Shown here in pieces: positions 8,159 to 17,874 of a stretch of 53,993 bases of DNA. Every line of letters starts with the position of its first letter. The stretch's first letter is position 1. This DNA is from a virus, in the IMG/VR virus record IMGVR_UViG_3300014911_000008, positions 1 through 53,993 of that record, one strand, 5' to 3'. The translations under genes and the position numbers were made by a program. The notes below the pieces were generated by a model. The model saw nothing but the letters and a program-made list of their open reading frames with translations, was not told the origin of the DNA and did no database searches.

Positions 8159-8586
8159 GTTGGCGCGAAGTGTTCCTGGATATCATTGACCAGTTGAAGA
8201 CGGACTTGCAGAATCTTACGGATGGCAACGGCAACAACGTCTTTGCAGCCGTATACGTCGGCAGGAAATCAAAGCCGATACACTTTCCGTGTGCGTTTAT
8301 CTTTCCGGGCAGGGTACGACTCACGCCATCAACGGTTACGAAGTCCACGTATGAAATGAACGTCACGATACGAGTTGTGTCAAAGATTGCGGCAGGTGAG
8401 AGCGGCTTGAAGGACGTCCTGACACGTCTCGGCTACGTAGAAGACATGTTGAAGTCAGACCGCACATTTCACGGTTATGTCGATAACTTGGAGGTGGACA
8501 CAATAGAGACGGAGGTGTTTAGGCCTATGGTTAGGGAAAGGCACGAGGCAGAGCTCACTGTGAGGTTCATACGCTTCACAATGTAA
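8155..8586 (+). CDS. tail terminator/completion protein
   Basis: 143 residues, ATG overlapping the previous stop (ATGA). Begins with a helix (REVFLDIIDQLKTDLQNL) followed by mixed strands (VFAAVYVGRKSKPIHFPCAFIF, TYEMNVTIRVVSK) and ends in VRERHEAELTVRFIRF, the alternating alpha-beta plan of gpU/gp11-like tail terminators that cap the tail tube. Directly precedes the tail tube gene. Confidence 0.6.
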   Translation: MSWREVFLDIIDQLKTDLQNLTDGNGNNVFAAVYVGRKSKPIHFPCAFIFPGRVRLTPSTVTKSTYEMNVTIRVVSKIAAGESGLKDVLTRLGYVEDMLKSDRTFHGYVDNLEVDTIETEVFRPMVRERHEAELTVRFIRFTM

Positions 8587-8598
8587 TGGAGGTGAGAG

Positions 8599-9570
8599 GT
8601 GAACATGGCAAGGTTTATCGGGCTGGCTGAAGAGTCGTCCTATGGCAATGCAGCCACGATCGATCACTGGATCGACGTCGTCAGTGAATCCATAACGTCA
8701 GACCAGCAAATGATCGACGTTGAGACTGCAGGACTCCGGGCAAGGCGCTACAGAGTCCCAGGACCATACAGAGTCGGAGGCAGCTTTGACATGGTAGTCG
8801 CGCCTGACAATATAACGCTGATACTCAAGGCAGCACTCGGTTCAGCAACGACAACTGACAGTGGCGGAGGCGCCTACAAGCACGAATTCACGCCGGCAGA
8901 CACGCTACCTAGCCTAACACTTGAAATCTGCCCAGATGTCGGCAGCCTCTCCAGACAGGTAGTCGGAGTCGGCATCACTTCGTTGGGCTTCGAGGCAACT
9001 GCCAGAGAGGTTTTAACGGCGTCAGTCGACGTCATTGGCCAGAAGGAGTCCCTTGTATCGCCATCCAGTCCAACGCTGCCCAGCTTGAGACCGTTTATCT
9101 TCTACGAAGGCGCACTTTCGCTCGGCGGCAGCGACGTTGCCAATGTCGAAGCCTTCCGCTTTACGATAGAGAATGACATACCTGATGATGCCTATGTACT
9201 CGGTAGCCGATTCCTACCAGGACTCAGAGTGCAGGGCCTAACAGTAAGCGGCGACATGGACGTAGCGTTCCTAAGCTGGGATCTCTACAAACGATTCTTC
9301 GGAAGTGCAACAGCAACGGAGCCACAAACGTCACTGGAGAGCGTCTCACTGACGTTGACGTTCACCGGAGAATCGACAGGAGACTCAACGTCTGGATACG
9401 AGAACTACAAGCTCATCGCAGAATTCCCGAAGGTGTACTTCGACACGTCAGAGGCGAACTTTGACAGACGTGACCGAATCGTGCAGTCGCTGGGCTGGAC
9501 GGCGATCTACGATTCGTCTAGTGGCTACATCTGCAAGATAACGGTCATAAACACGAGCTCAACGCCGTGA
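8599..9570 (+). CDS. major tail tube protein
   Basis: 323 residues. Two starts are possible: GTG 8599, 3 nt after GGAGGTGA, and ATG 8605; the protein proper begins MARFIGLAEESSYG, a typical tube-protein opening. Beta-rich throughout, with the two-half layout of siphovirus tube proteins (ADTLPSLTLEICPD, VGVGITSLGFEATAREVLTASVDVIG; then a second half with VEAFRFTIENDI, LRVQGLTVSGDMDVAF and VSLTLTFTGES). Family role: polymerises into the central tail channel. Followed by neck and chaperone genes. Confidence 0.78.
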   Translation: MNMARFIGLAEESSYGNAATIDHWIDVVSESITSDQQMIDVETAGLRARRYRVPGPYRVGGSFDMVVAPDNITLILKAALGSATTTDSGGGAYKHEFTPADTLPSLTLEICPDVGSLSRQVVGVGITSLGFEATAREVLTASVDVIGQKESLVSPSSPTLPSLRPFIFYEGALSLGGSDVANVEAFRFTIENDIPDDAYVLGSRFLPGLRVQGLTVSGDMDVAFLSWDLYKRFFGSATATEPQTSLESVSLTLTFTGESTGDSTSGYENYKLIAEFPKVYFDTSEANFDRRDRIVQSLGWTAIYDSSSGYICKITVINTSSTP

Positions 9571-10019
9571 TAGAGATGCCCTACCGAATAGAGATCATCG
9601 ACAATTACGATGAGTTCGAGCGTGAAGTCGAAGAGAAGATCGAGGGAATGGAAGAGCAGTTACAGTACTCGCAGGAAGAGCTCTGGCAAATGGCAGTCGA
9701 ACATCTTAGAGAAGAGGCACCGGTACGCACTGGTGAGTTTAGAGAGAGTCTCGTTGCGGAGGCGCTGGGAGCCATGGAGTGGTGGTTGCATTCCGAACAT
9801 CCGAAGGCACGAATGATCATTGAAGGCACAAGGGCATCGCCAGGACTGTACATCAAGAAGGAAAAGAAGAACGTTGGCAAGCGATTGACGTGGCGTTCAG
9901 GCCGCAGAGACATAGGCATGCATCCAGGAACACCCCCACATCCTGTTTTTCGGCGCACATTTAACTGGCTACTCCAGGTTATAAGGCGTCTTTTGGATCG
10001 AATCGCAAGATGGAGGTGA
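9567..10019 (+). CDS. HK97 gp10-like neck protein
   Basis: 150 residues, GTG start on a GTGA overlap (ATG 9576 alternative). It carries the HK97-gp10 hallmark APVRTGEFRESL at about residues 51-62, followed by strands and an aromatic segment (AMEWWLHSEHPKARMIIEGTR) and the late G-T-PPHPVFRRTF stretch common in this family. These proteins join the head connector to the tail tube. Confidence 0.72.
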   Translation: MIEMPYRIEIIDNYDEFEREVEEKIEGMEEQLQYSQEELWQMAVEHLREEAPVRTGEFRESLVAEALGAMEWWLHSEHPKARMIIEGTRASPGLYIKKEKKNVGKRLTWRSGRRDIGMHPGTPPHPVFRRTFNWLLQVIRRLLDRIARWR

Positions 10020-10023
10020 GAAC

Positions 10024-10416
10024 ATGGCAGAGGAGTATCGTAGAATGAAGACGAAGGAGGTCGTCACATCGTCAGGAGCCCGATTTGTCATTCGGAAGAT
10101 GCCGCTCTCGGCCTTCCTGCAGATGATACAGATTTATGATAAGGTGCCACCAACAGAGGAAGGAGCGCGACAGATACTGCCAGACATCGTCAGGGTGATC
10201 CTACCAGCGTGTGTCGTCGAGCCACCTATCGGCGAAGGCCCTGATAAAATTTCAGTCGATGAACTCGATGCTGCCGATGCCTTTGAACTGATTGCAGCCA
10301 TTAACGAGTTCAGCGGCTTGACTGAAGCTGCAGAACGTCAGCGTCGGTCATTTCGCACGCAGCAAAGTAGGAAGGCTCGTAGGGCTGCTATGTCAACTAC
10401 CGCGACGCCCAAGTGA
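10024..10416 (+). CDS. tail assembly chaperone (first ORF)
   Basis: 130 residues after GGAGGTGA. Sits between the tube/neck genes and the tape measure, the invariable place of tail assembly chaperones, and has the right size and helical pattern (MPLSAFLQMIQIYDK, VIRILPACVVEPPIG-like, DAFELIAAINEFSGLTEAAERQ). The +1 frame is open from 10322 through 10552 and reads as credible protein, so part of the translating ribosomes may shift frame to add a second domain. Confidence 0.65.
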   Translation: MAEEYRRMKTKEVVTSSGARFVIRKMPLSAFLQMIQIYDKVPPTEEGARQILPDIVRVILPACVVEPPIGEGPDKISVDELDAADAFELIAAINEFSGLTEAAERQRRSFRTQQSRKARRAAMSTTATPK

Positions 10417-10426
10417 GGTGGTTCAG

Positions 10427-10552
10427 TTGGAGGGCTCCGACCTCGAAAAGTTCCTCTTTGATATTGCGATTTTGGGTGAAAGTCTATCCGTGCCAAAGCT
10501 ATCTACCAAGGAGAAAGTCCTTGCCAAACGTAGAATGCTAGGCCTGCGGTGA
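10427..10552 (+). CDS. tail assembly chaperone second ORF (small)
   Basis: A 41-residue reading frame starting at TTG 10427, 6 nt after GAGGTG, and ending on a GTGA overlap with the tape measure start. It encodes EKFLFDIAILGES and KEKVLAKRRMLGLR. In many tailed phages the second chaperone frame is reached by ribosomal frameshifting from the first; here the frame is open back to 10322, so fusion with the 10024-10416 product is also possible. Confidence 0.5.
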   Translation: MEGSDLEKFLFDIAILGESLSVPKLSTKEKVLAKRRMLGLR

Positions 10553-13242
10553 TAAGTGTGTCGACGTCGACAGCCATCCTAGACATTATCATACGCTGGA
10601 TTCAAATTGGAGGTGAAATACCTAAGTTACTCGCAAAAGATCTTGCCATTTTACGGGGTCGTATCGAGGCAACAGACGCACAGGTCATTGAAGCTGCACG
10701 TAACCTAGGTCAGTTCGCTGCCCGACAATTGATCTTGCGCGACCTTGCCAAGGCTAGTGGTAAGTCGTTCCAAGATCTGTCGCGAAACATTTGGGATTTG
10801 TATGCGATTGCAGAAGAACTTGGCCGAAGACTTGGTGTACCTTTTGAAGACATGTACGATGCCATCCGCATGGCTCTTCCGAAGATGGGTGCCCAGCTCG
10901 ACTATTTGAGACAGCAAGTAACTGAAGGTGCCAAAGACCAAACGCGCGCAATGCGAGGCATTGGCATTATTGCTGATGCAATTGCCGAACAGATCAAAGG
11001 AGTATCTGCGCCGAAGATCACTATGGCACTTCAGCGTATGCGGCAAGTGTTCGGCTTGACACGTGACGACATCATAGATGCATTTTGGGTTGCGGCAAAG
11101 GCTCAGGCGCGAACGGCAGACATGATGACTGGGCGCGTTACTGAATTGGCGAAAGCTATTCGATCACGTACTGGTGAGATCGATGCTGCTTTTCGGACAC
11201 GTTTAGCAAACCTTAGGGATCAGATGACTCGTGATCTGTCGCATTTGAAAGAAGACACAGAGAACATTATTTCGGAGCAGGAATGGCTAAGGGATGCTGC
11301 GATACGAGCATGGGAGTCAGTAGCCCGGGCAACAGAGAAAGTTCAGAAGCCCATCACTGACGTGACACAGATGACCGATGAGATGAAGCAGCAATACAGA
11401 GAATGGATGGAGCAACAACTGCAGGCACAGAAGGCTACACAACAAACAGGTCAATCGATAGAGCAGAACGTTGTGAGGCTTTTCAAGAAGGGTGCAGACG
11501 AATCCGACAAGATCGCTGATGCAATAGCCAATATCGATTGGGAGGCGTTTCGGAGTGCTCTCGAGAAGAACAAGCCTGCATTGCAGAAGATGGTTGCAGG
11601 TCAGGAGCTGACACGAGAGGAAGCACTGAAGTTCTTAGCGGCATTAGAACAAGCCATACCCGGCATCTGGGACTTAATGAGAACGTTGGGCGTTCACTTT
11701 GAGAAGATGCGGTTCTTAGGCAAGACCTACGATGAGACAACGGCTCTCTGGAGAGATTTGTCGAGCGCATGGGAGAAAGGAGCAGACGCAGCGGCCAGAT
11801 CGATATACGATCTTGCAAGCGAGTATGCAACGGCCGACAAATACATTGAGCAGGTCGCACGTCGACTTGTTCAAACGGGTGGCGAGCTTGACGACTGGAG
11901 CAAGAAGGCACTGAAGTCCGCTGCTGAGACGCTGGGCTGGCGTGAGGCTTCCGATCGACTAGCCCGGTCAATTGTCAGATTTAGGCGCGAATCCGGTCGA
12001 ACATCGCGTGAAACAAATCGATTTACGATTTCACTGTATCGTGCAGGATGGCGTGTCGGCTTCTTCGGCTGGATTCTCAGTTATTCAGGGCGCTCGGTAA
12101 TACGGTGGGGTCAGCAACTCACAGGCACCTTCAGGAGGATACTGGACACCATCGGCAACCTAGAACGGAATGTTGATACGCTTGCAACAGCAATAGGACT
12201 GCTCGGTGCAACTGGACTCGGAACAGCTGAAGAAATAGGCAAGCTTCGCGAAACCCTTGGACAGATGCCCGACATTGCCATGTTTGCACAAGCAATGTTG
12301 TCAGGGCTTCAAGGAGCATTCCTCGCGCTCTTGACGAATGTCATAGGTCCACTACGTCCACAGCTCGAGGAACTCTTTCGTGCCATCTTCGCACTCCTCA
12401 CCGATCCGCAGCTCATCCAGGCCATTCAAAACTTGGCTAGCACCTTCATCGACGTGTTGCTACCAATCTTCCCAGACATCAAAGCTGCCGTCCTTGACGT
12501 TATCGGCCTCGTTCAGCAACTCCTACCACTGATTGCACCGATCATTCCACTACTGATCCGCATTGCACCTCTGCTCGTCGGCATAGGCTCAGCTGCATGG
12601 GCCTTAGGCCCAGCATTCACAGCAGCAGGTAGCGCCGTAAAACTGTTTTCGACACTCATGAACAACAAAGTAAGAATCATCGCGGCTTTCGGGAAAACCA
12701 TAGGTGGACTGTCGGCTGCTCTGACATTTCTCGCACATCATCCGCTAGTTGCCGCAGCAGCCGTCGTAGCCCTAATCGGAGTGCTCTGGCACCTCTACAA
12801 TACGAATAAGGATGTGCGGAATGCAATCGACGGGCTCATCGATACGCTGAAAGAGCTGCTGCGTACACTGAGCCCGCTAAAGGATGCGATTCAGGGCGCA
12901 GTGAATGCACTTGGCAGCTTCGGTCAAGCAGTAGGCAGTGCGCTTGGTTCGGCATTAAACTTTATACGAAACATTTGCATTGCACATACGATGCAGGACA
13001 TTGCAGAACGAACGGCCGAAGCAACTTCCATGTTACAGTCGTTCCGAAGTGAGCTCAATCGTACAGGCTCAGCAATAGAGAGTGTGACGGGTCCAGGCGC
13101 CACCTTTGGCTCACCTGCACAAGTCGTGTATATTTACCCATCGATAACAATCGGAACCGTGAGTTCATCCGTCGACCTCGAAGAAGTTCAAGACACAGTT
13201 AACCGAGGAATAGCCGAAGCAATAAGGAGTAGATTGCCATGA
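10549..13242 (+). CDS. tail tape measure protein
   Basis: 897 residues, GTG start on a GTGA overlap. The N-terminal 550 residues are long helices with many Ala/Gln/Glu (ruler region). Residues about 590-770 contain several hydrophobic stretches (FIDVLLPIFPDIKAAVLDVIG, LLPLIAPIIPLLIRIAPLLVGIG, LVAAAAVVALIGVLWHLY), typical of the membrane-active part of tape measures. Glycine/alanine helices and a beta segment (VVYIYPSITIGTVS) close the protein. It is the largest helical gene in the tail module and precedes the distal tail and hub genes. Confidence 0.82.
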   Translation: MISVSTSTAILDIIIRWIQIGGEIPKLLAKDLAILRGRIEATDAQVIEAARNLGQFAARQLILRDLAKASGKSFQDLSRNIWDLYAIAEELGRRLGVPFEDMYDAIRMALPKMGAQLDYLRQQVTEGAKDQTRAMRGIGIIADAIAEQIKGVSAPKITMALQRMRQVFGLTRDDIIDAFWVAAKAQARTADMMTGRVTELAKAIRSRTGEIDAAFRTRLANLRDQMTRDLSHLKEDTENIISEQEWLRDAAIRAWESVARATEKVQKPITDVTQMTDEMKQQYREWMEQQLQAQKATQQTGQSIEQNVVRLFKKGADESDKIADAIANIDWEAFRSALEKNKPALQKMVAGQELTREEALKFLAALEQAIPGIWDLMRTLGVHFEKMRFLGKTYDETTALWRDLSSAWEKGADAAARSIYDLASEYATADKYIEQVARRLVQTGGELDDWSKKALKSAAETLGWREASDRLARSIVRFRRESGRTSRETNRFTISLYRAGWRVGFFGWILSYSGRSVIRWGQQLTGTFRRILDTIGNLERNVDTLATAIGLLGATGLGTAEEIGKLRETLGQMPDIAMFAQAMLSGLQGAFLALLTNVIGPLRPQLEELFRAIFALLTDPQLIQAIQNLASTFIDVLLPIFPDIKAAVLDVIGLVQQLLPLIAPIIPLLIRIAPLLVGIGSAAWALGPAFTAAGSAVKLFSTLMNNKVRIIAAFGKTIGGLSAALTFLAHHPLVAAAAVVALIGVLWHLYNTNKDVRNAIDGLIDTLKELLRTLSPLKDAIQGAVNALGSFGQAVGSALGSALNFIRNICIAHTMQDIAERTAEATSMLQSFRSELNRTGSAIESVTGPGATFGSPAQVVYIYPSITIGTVSSSVDLEEVQDTVNRGIAEAIRSRLP

Positions 13243-13586
13243 GTTGGCAAATTGAGTCCGTAACACTTCCACTTCCGCCGAGAACTGTTACGGTGAAGTA
13301 CGCGGCAGCAGTGAAATCTGTCAACATGCCAGGCTCACTACCCTACATTATGAGTTTTGGAAAGCAAGCCGTTACGATGACATGGGAAGGCTACCTGACA
13401 GACAAGTCACTCGTTGACGATTTAGCCGATCTCGTCTACAAGCAGGTTACCGTTGCGACTCCGGATACAAACTACAACGGCGAGTGGATTCTCGCAAGTT
13501 TCACGTGGCGAGAGAGAGGCGGACGCGTCAACGATGTGGAATACCGCCTCGAGTTCATAAAGGGAAGTGACTACACGGTGATGTAG
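13239..13586 (+). CDS. distal tail protein, small Dit-like
   Basis: 115 residues, ATG on an ATGA overlap. Beta-rich: SVTLPLPPRTVTVKYAAAVKS, YIMSFGKQAVTMTWEGYL, then VATPDTNYNGEWILASFTWRE and DVEYRLEFIKGS. This is the usual pattern of small tail-tip or distal-tail proteins between tape measure and hub, and the following gene starts one base after its stop. Specific family not confirmed. Confidence 0.55.
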   Translation: MSWQIESVTLPLPPRTVTVKYAAAVKSVNMPGSLPYIMSFGKQAVTMTWEGYLTDKSLVDDLADLVYKQVTVATPDTNYNGEWILASFTWRERGGRVNDVEYRLEFIKGSDYTVM

Positions 13587-13587
13587 C

Positions 13588-16500
13588 ATGCCTGGCTGGA
13601 AAATCGAATATTACGACGACGCATCCTGGCAACCGTTAGCCGGCATCATCGAACATATAGTCGAGGAGCTTAACGGTCACAAAGAGGCGGTCTTCAGGCT
13701 ACCAAATACATCGGCAAACAGATCACTTGTCGTATCTGATCGTCGTGTTCGCATAAGCTTCAATGGCACCGTTCTCTTCCAAGGCATTCTTTCAGCCGTA
13801 AAATACTCACAGGACTACCTGCAATGCAAGGCCTACGACGAGTGCATCGTGCGGATGCAATCGAAAGTCTTCACGGGCACCTACGACAGTACACCTGCGA
13901 ATACGATTCTGCAAGCCATTTGTGACGAAGCTGGCGTCACTGCAGGTAGCTGTCCGACAACGTCAGTATCTGTGCGTTTCGACTACACAATTTGCTTCGA
14001 TGCAGCTACCTTTCTCGCTGATGTACTGAATTCCGACTGGTGGACTGACTACGACGAATACGGTAATCCACGATTCAATATCGGAGCGAGAGGCTCAGAC
14101 AAGGGCACACTGTCTTACATTTCTATTTCGAGACGCGGTATCGACCGGTCCAAGAAGCGTACGAAGGTCATCATCCGTGGAGTGGACAAGGACGGTAACA
14201 CCATTTATGGAGTCGCAGGCTCAGGCGACAGCGTTGCCGTGTTTACCGAGAAGAAGGCGTCTGACGTTGCCACATTGAATTCACTTGCCGCGAAGAAGCT
14301 CGCCGAACTGAACAAAGAATCGAGCGGCGTATCTGTTACCGTAAAGATCACAGATGGTTACGATCTCTATCCTGGCGATACTGTAACGATCTCAAACGAG
14401 CACTTGAACCTGTCGGGCAGCTACCGCATCTGGAAGATCACCAAGAAGTTAGCTGTATGTGCAGTTGAAGTTGACAGAGCAGAAGCCGTTCTTGAGAAGT
14501 ACATCAAGGAGACTCGACAGTACGAAGATCTGGGAATTTATCCGGTGGCATCCTCGCAGCTCGACAATCCTCCAGGTCCACCTTCCGCTCCAACTGGTTT
14601 AACTGCAACATCCGAACCAGGCGCCATTCGTCTGCAATGGAATGCGAATACTGAAGCCGATTTAGATGGCTACATCATCTACAGGGATACGTCGTCTCCT
14701 GCAAGCACGGAATACGTTAAGACCAGTAGTACGGTCTTCGTTGACACGAATGTTGAAGTTGGCACAACGTACTACTACCGCATCAAGGCATATGACAGAG
14801 CAGGCAACCTTTCAGACTTTTCATCCGAGGTGTCCGCCTCTCCACAACCTCTTAGTGAAGGTTTAGACTATCCTGAAGGTCCACCAGCAACTCCAACAGG
14901 ACTCATTGCAACTCCAAGCATTAAGGGTATTATCCTTGAGTGGGATCCGAATACCGAGGCAGATCTCGATCACTACGTTATCTACAGAGGAACGTCGTCA
15001 TCACCTACTACAGAATATGCGAGAACCGCATCGACAATCTTCGTAGACAATAAGGTCGACTATGGAACCACGTATTACTACCGCATTAAAGCCGTAGATA
15101 GAGTAGGCAATGCCTCAGACTATTCGGATGAAGTGTCGGCATCTCCAGTGAAAGTTGACTCACTGGACATTGCGCCAGATGCCGTCGAGTCTGAGCATAT
15201 TCTTGAGGAGGCCGTCAAGGAGGCTCACTTACAAGATGGTGCAGTTACACCACGAAAACTTCTCGTGTCAGCGATCTTCCTGGATGGAATTGCGTTCACT
15301 GATAACAGTCCAAGTTCGGGATACGTTAGCTGGACATCAGGCACACTTTACTACGAAGGTGTGGCATACTCTATCAACTCCGGTTACACAAACAAGAAGT
15401 ACATCTACTGGGAGAAGCCGAATACGTCGTTCTCGGTGTCGGACACGAAGCCATCATGGGCGCCTGACAGATTCTTGATTGCTGTTAACGAGGACGGAAC
15501 ACATACACTCGTCTGGAATGCAACGCTTATTCATGGCGGATCGATAATCACTGGCACGATAACTGCGCAGGAGATAAAGTCACGAAGCATTACGGCAGAC
15601 AGGATTGCAACGAACACGATAACGTCGAATGAAGTCCTGAACATTTCGTCGGACAAAATCGTCATAAGTGGTTCGGTGTACCTATCGGACTGGAGACATC
15701 CTTCCGATGTGACCAAGATTGACGGTGGACAGATCTATACGAGTTCAATCACGGCCGATAAGCTGTCCTTCCCTGCGTTTGACAAGAGCTCAGATACACT
15801 GGACGACATTGCAGATGGCTCCACGTACAGGAGAGTGAAAAGTGCAGCACTCAGTGCAGATGGCTTTGTGTTGCTCGATGAGACGATAGACGGCACGTAT
15901 GGAAAGGTTCTTGCATCGGACATACAAGCAGGACACATAAAGCTCAGTACAACAGTCAAGGACGGACGGTGGTACGACGAGAGTGGAGTCATCATCGACG
16001 CTGATGAGGGAATCCAGATCTATGGCGGAGCAGGTGTCATGGGGCTCACTACACGGAGTTCGAAGGACGGCGACATACAGTGTTATGTAGGAACCGACGG
16101 AAAGTTCTATGCTGGAGGCGGCGACGTTGTACTTGACACGAATGGCATAACCATCTACGGTGAAAGGATTCAGTTCAGAGACGCGTCATCCCTCGAACTG
16201 TCAGGGCAAATCTACGGCTCCGGGCCTGCACTCGTCATTACGACAGGTTCCGGCGGCAACCTTGTCCTGAATCCGTCAGGCGACGTAATGGTTGACGGCG
16301 ATCTCGAACCAATGGGCACGTATAACATTGGGTCACCGAGCAACAAGTGGAATGAGATCTATGCGGTGTCACTGGTCGTCGATGGACAAACGATTGGTGG
16401 TGACCTGGGTGTTTCAGGCACGCTCAGCGTCGACGAAATCAAGGAGTACACATCAGGCGCGAATGTTACGTTTTTGAACAGTGTACTGCCAGGAGGCAAT

Positions 16501-17874
16501 GCAACACTCGACCTTGGTAGCAGCAGTGCAAAGTGGAAGAATCTCTACGTAGCAGGCTTCGGAGACTTAGGCTCACTGAAAATCGGAGAGACCGAAGTCA
16601 TTACAAGTGGAAGGGTATTGCAGAATTTCGCTTCGATAGCTCAGACCCTGCTTCCAAGCTCAGATAGTGCCTATGATTTAGGTAGCTCAAGCTATAAATG
16701 GAGAAATGGTTACATAATCACTAACGTAATCGGTTCTGGAGTGTCGCTTCCGAATGGCATTTCTGGAGAATTGCATGTTGGCTGGAGAAAATATACTTCG
16801 TCTGGTGACTACGAGATCAGCAGAATAGCAATACAACCACCGTTTCATACGGGAGGACCGTTCAGAGTGTTTGCGAGAGACGACCCATCTAATGCACATC
16901 TCGCTTTGAAATATGGCACTAACAAAATTTTCGAAATACGTCATAACGGCTTGTTGTGGCTTTTCAATACTGCCTATCTAAGAACAATTCTTCCATATTC
17001 CGATAATTCCCATGATCTTGGTTCTTCAAGTTATAGATGGCGTAACCTTGAACTTTCAGGTTACGGCAACCTCGGAAGCTTGAGGATTAGCGGGACTGAA
17101 GTCATCACAAGCAGTAGAGTTCTTCAGAATGTCTCTGCTGACGCTGGCATAATTACGAGCGGAGTTTTCGATGTAGCTAGGATTCCAAACCTAGATGCTT
17201 CCAAGATCACTTCAGGAGTCTTCGATTTGGCTAGAATTCCTTCAATTGACTGGTCCAGAATGCCATTTGACACCTGGAGCGAACTCCTCGACGAAATCGG
17301 CAACTCTGTAGGCGACTACCTCAACTTGACCTATCTGCAAATCGGCGGCTCAACCGTCATCACCAGTGGACGCTCCATCAAGAACATTTCGTCTGTTGCT
17401 CAGGCATGGATTCCGGACGGCAACAGTACAAGAGACCTTGGCTCATCGAGTTACCAGTGGCACAATTTGTATCTGGGCGGATCGCTTATCATAGGTGGCG
17501 ACACAAATCTTTATAGATCCGGCTCGAACATACTGAAGACGGACGATCACTTCGATGCGCTATCCCTGAAAGTCGGAGGAACCGAGGTTGTCTCAAGTAG
17601 CAGAGTCCTCCGTAACATTAGTTATGTTGATCAGACGCTGTTGCCGCTTACAGGCGGCTACTACAACTTAGGTTCGTCGGACCTCAAGTGGAATAAAGTC
17701 TATGCCAATCACTTCTATGGGACTGCTCACTATGCCGACATTTGCTTCCAGGATCTCGAATGTCCGATATGTCACCGTAAGTTCGAAGTCGGTGATCAGC
17801 TCGTGTTAACGGTTCTCGAGGTCACAGACAAAGAGATCAGGTGTCAGCCAGCTCACTTGGAGTGTGCATCCTGA
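13588..17874 (+). CDS. tail hub/fibre protein with FN3 repeats and C-terminal zinc-binding tail
   Basis: 1428 residues. Residues 1-320 resemble a gp44/Tal-type baseplate hub (VFRLPNTSANRSLVVSDRRVRI, LFQGILSAVKYSQDYLQCKAYDE, ILQAICDEAG, DLYPGDTVTISNE). Residues about 330-520 are two fibronectin type III domains, each with APTGL or TPTGL, EADLDxYxIYR and TTYYYRIKAxDRxGN. A trimerisation-like region follows (VESEHILEEAVKEAHLQDGAV, then ITGTITAQEIKSRSITADRIATNTI). From about residue 905 there are five or six copies of a unit with Y-(D/N)-LGSSxxKWxNLY. The last 45 residues carry CPIC, then H, and later HLEC, a probable zinc site unusual for a fibre tip. Function: tail tip assembly and host contact. 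Confidence 0.8.
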   Translation: MPGWKIEYYDDASWQPLAGIIEHIVEELNGHKEAVFRLPNTSANRSLVVSDRRVRISFNGTVLFQGILSAVKYSQDYLQCKAYDECIVRMQSKVFTGTYDSTPANTILQAICDEAGVTAGSCPTTSVSVRFDYTICFDAATFLADVLNSDWWTDYDEYGNPRFNIGARGSDKGTLSYISISRRGIDRSKKRTKVIIRGVDKDGNTIYGVAGSGDSVAVFTEKKASDVATLNSLAAKKLAELNKESSGVSVTVKITDGYDLYPGDTVTISNEHLNLSGSYRIWKITKKLAVCAVEVDRAEAVLEKYIKETRQYEDLGIYPVASSQLDNPPGPPSAPTGLTATSEPGAIRLQWNANTEADLDGYIIYRDTSSPASTEYVKTSSTVFVDTNVEVGTTYYYRIKAYDRAGNLSDFSSEVSASPQPLSEGLDYPEGPPATPTGLIATPSIKGIILEWDPNTEADLDHYVIYRGTSSSPTTEYARTASTIFVDNKVDYGTTYYYRIKAVDRVGNASDYSDEVSASPVKVDSLDIAPDAVESEHILEEAVKEAHLQDGAVTPRKLLVSAIFLDGIAFTDNSPSSGYVSWTSGTLYYEGVAYSINSGYTNKKYIYWEKPNTSFSVSDTKPSWAPDRFLIAVNEDGTHTLVWNATLIHGGSIITGTITAQEIKSRSITADRIATNTITSNEVLNISSDKIVISGSVYLSDWRHPSDVTKIDGGQIYTSSITADKLSFPAFDKSSDTLDDIADGSTYRRVKSAALSADGFVLLDETIDGTYGKVLASDIQAGHIKLSTTVKDGRWYDESGVIIDADEGIQIYGGAGVMGLTTRSSKDGDIQCYVGTDGKFYAGGGDVVLDTNGITIYGERIQFRDASSLELSGQIYGSGPALVITTGSGGNLVLNPSGDVMVDGDLEPMGTYNIGSPSNKWNEIYAVSLVVDGQTIGGDLGVSGTLSVDEIKEYTSGANVTFLNSVLPGGNATLDLGSSSAKWKNLYVAGFGDLGSLKIGETEVITSGRVLQNFASIAQTLLPSSDSAYDLGSSSYKWRNGYIITNVIGSGVSLPNGISGELHVGWRKYTSSGDYEISRIAIQPPFHTGGPFRVFARDDPSNAHLALKYGTNKIFEIRHNGLLWLFNTAYLRTILPYSDNSHDLGSSSYRWRNLELSGYGNLGSLRISGTEVITSSRVLQNVSADAGIITSGVFDVARIPNLDASKITSGVFDLARIPSIDWSRMPFDTWSELLDEIGNSVGDYLNLTYLQIGGSTVITSGRSIKNISSVAQAWIPDGNSTRDLGSSSYQWHNLYLGGSLIIGGDTNLYRSGSNILKTDDHFDALSLKVGGTEVVSSSRVLRNISYVDQTLLPLTGGYYNLGSSDLKWNKVYANHFYGTAHYADICFQDLECPICHRKFEVGDQLVLTVLEVTDKEIRCQPAHLECAS

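Noticed and set aside
17841-17874. Longer N-terminus for the Tyr/Asp-rich protein A starting at 17841
   Set aside because: It overlaps the zinc-binding end of the fibre gene, and the paralogue begins at the equivalent of ATG 17874.
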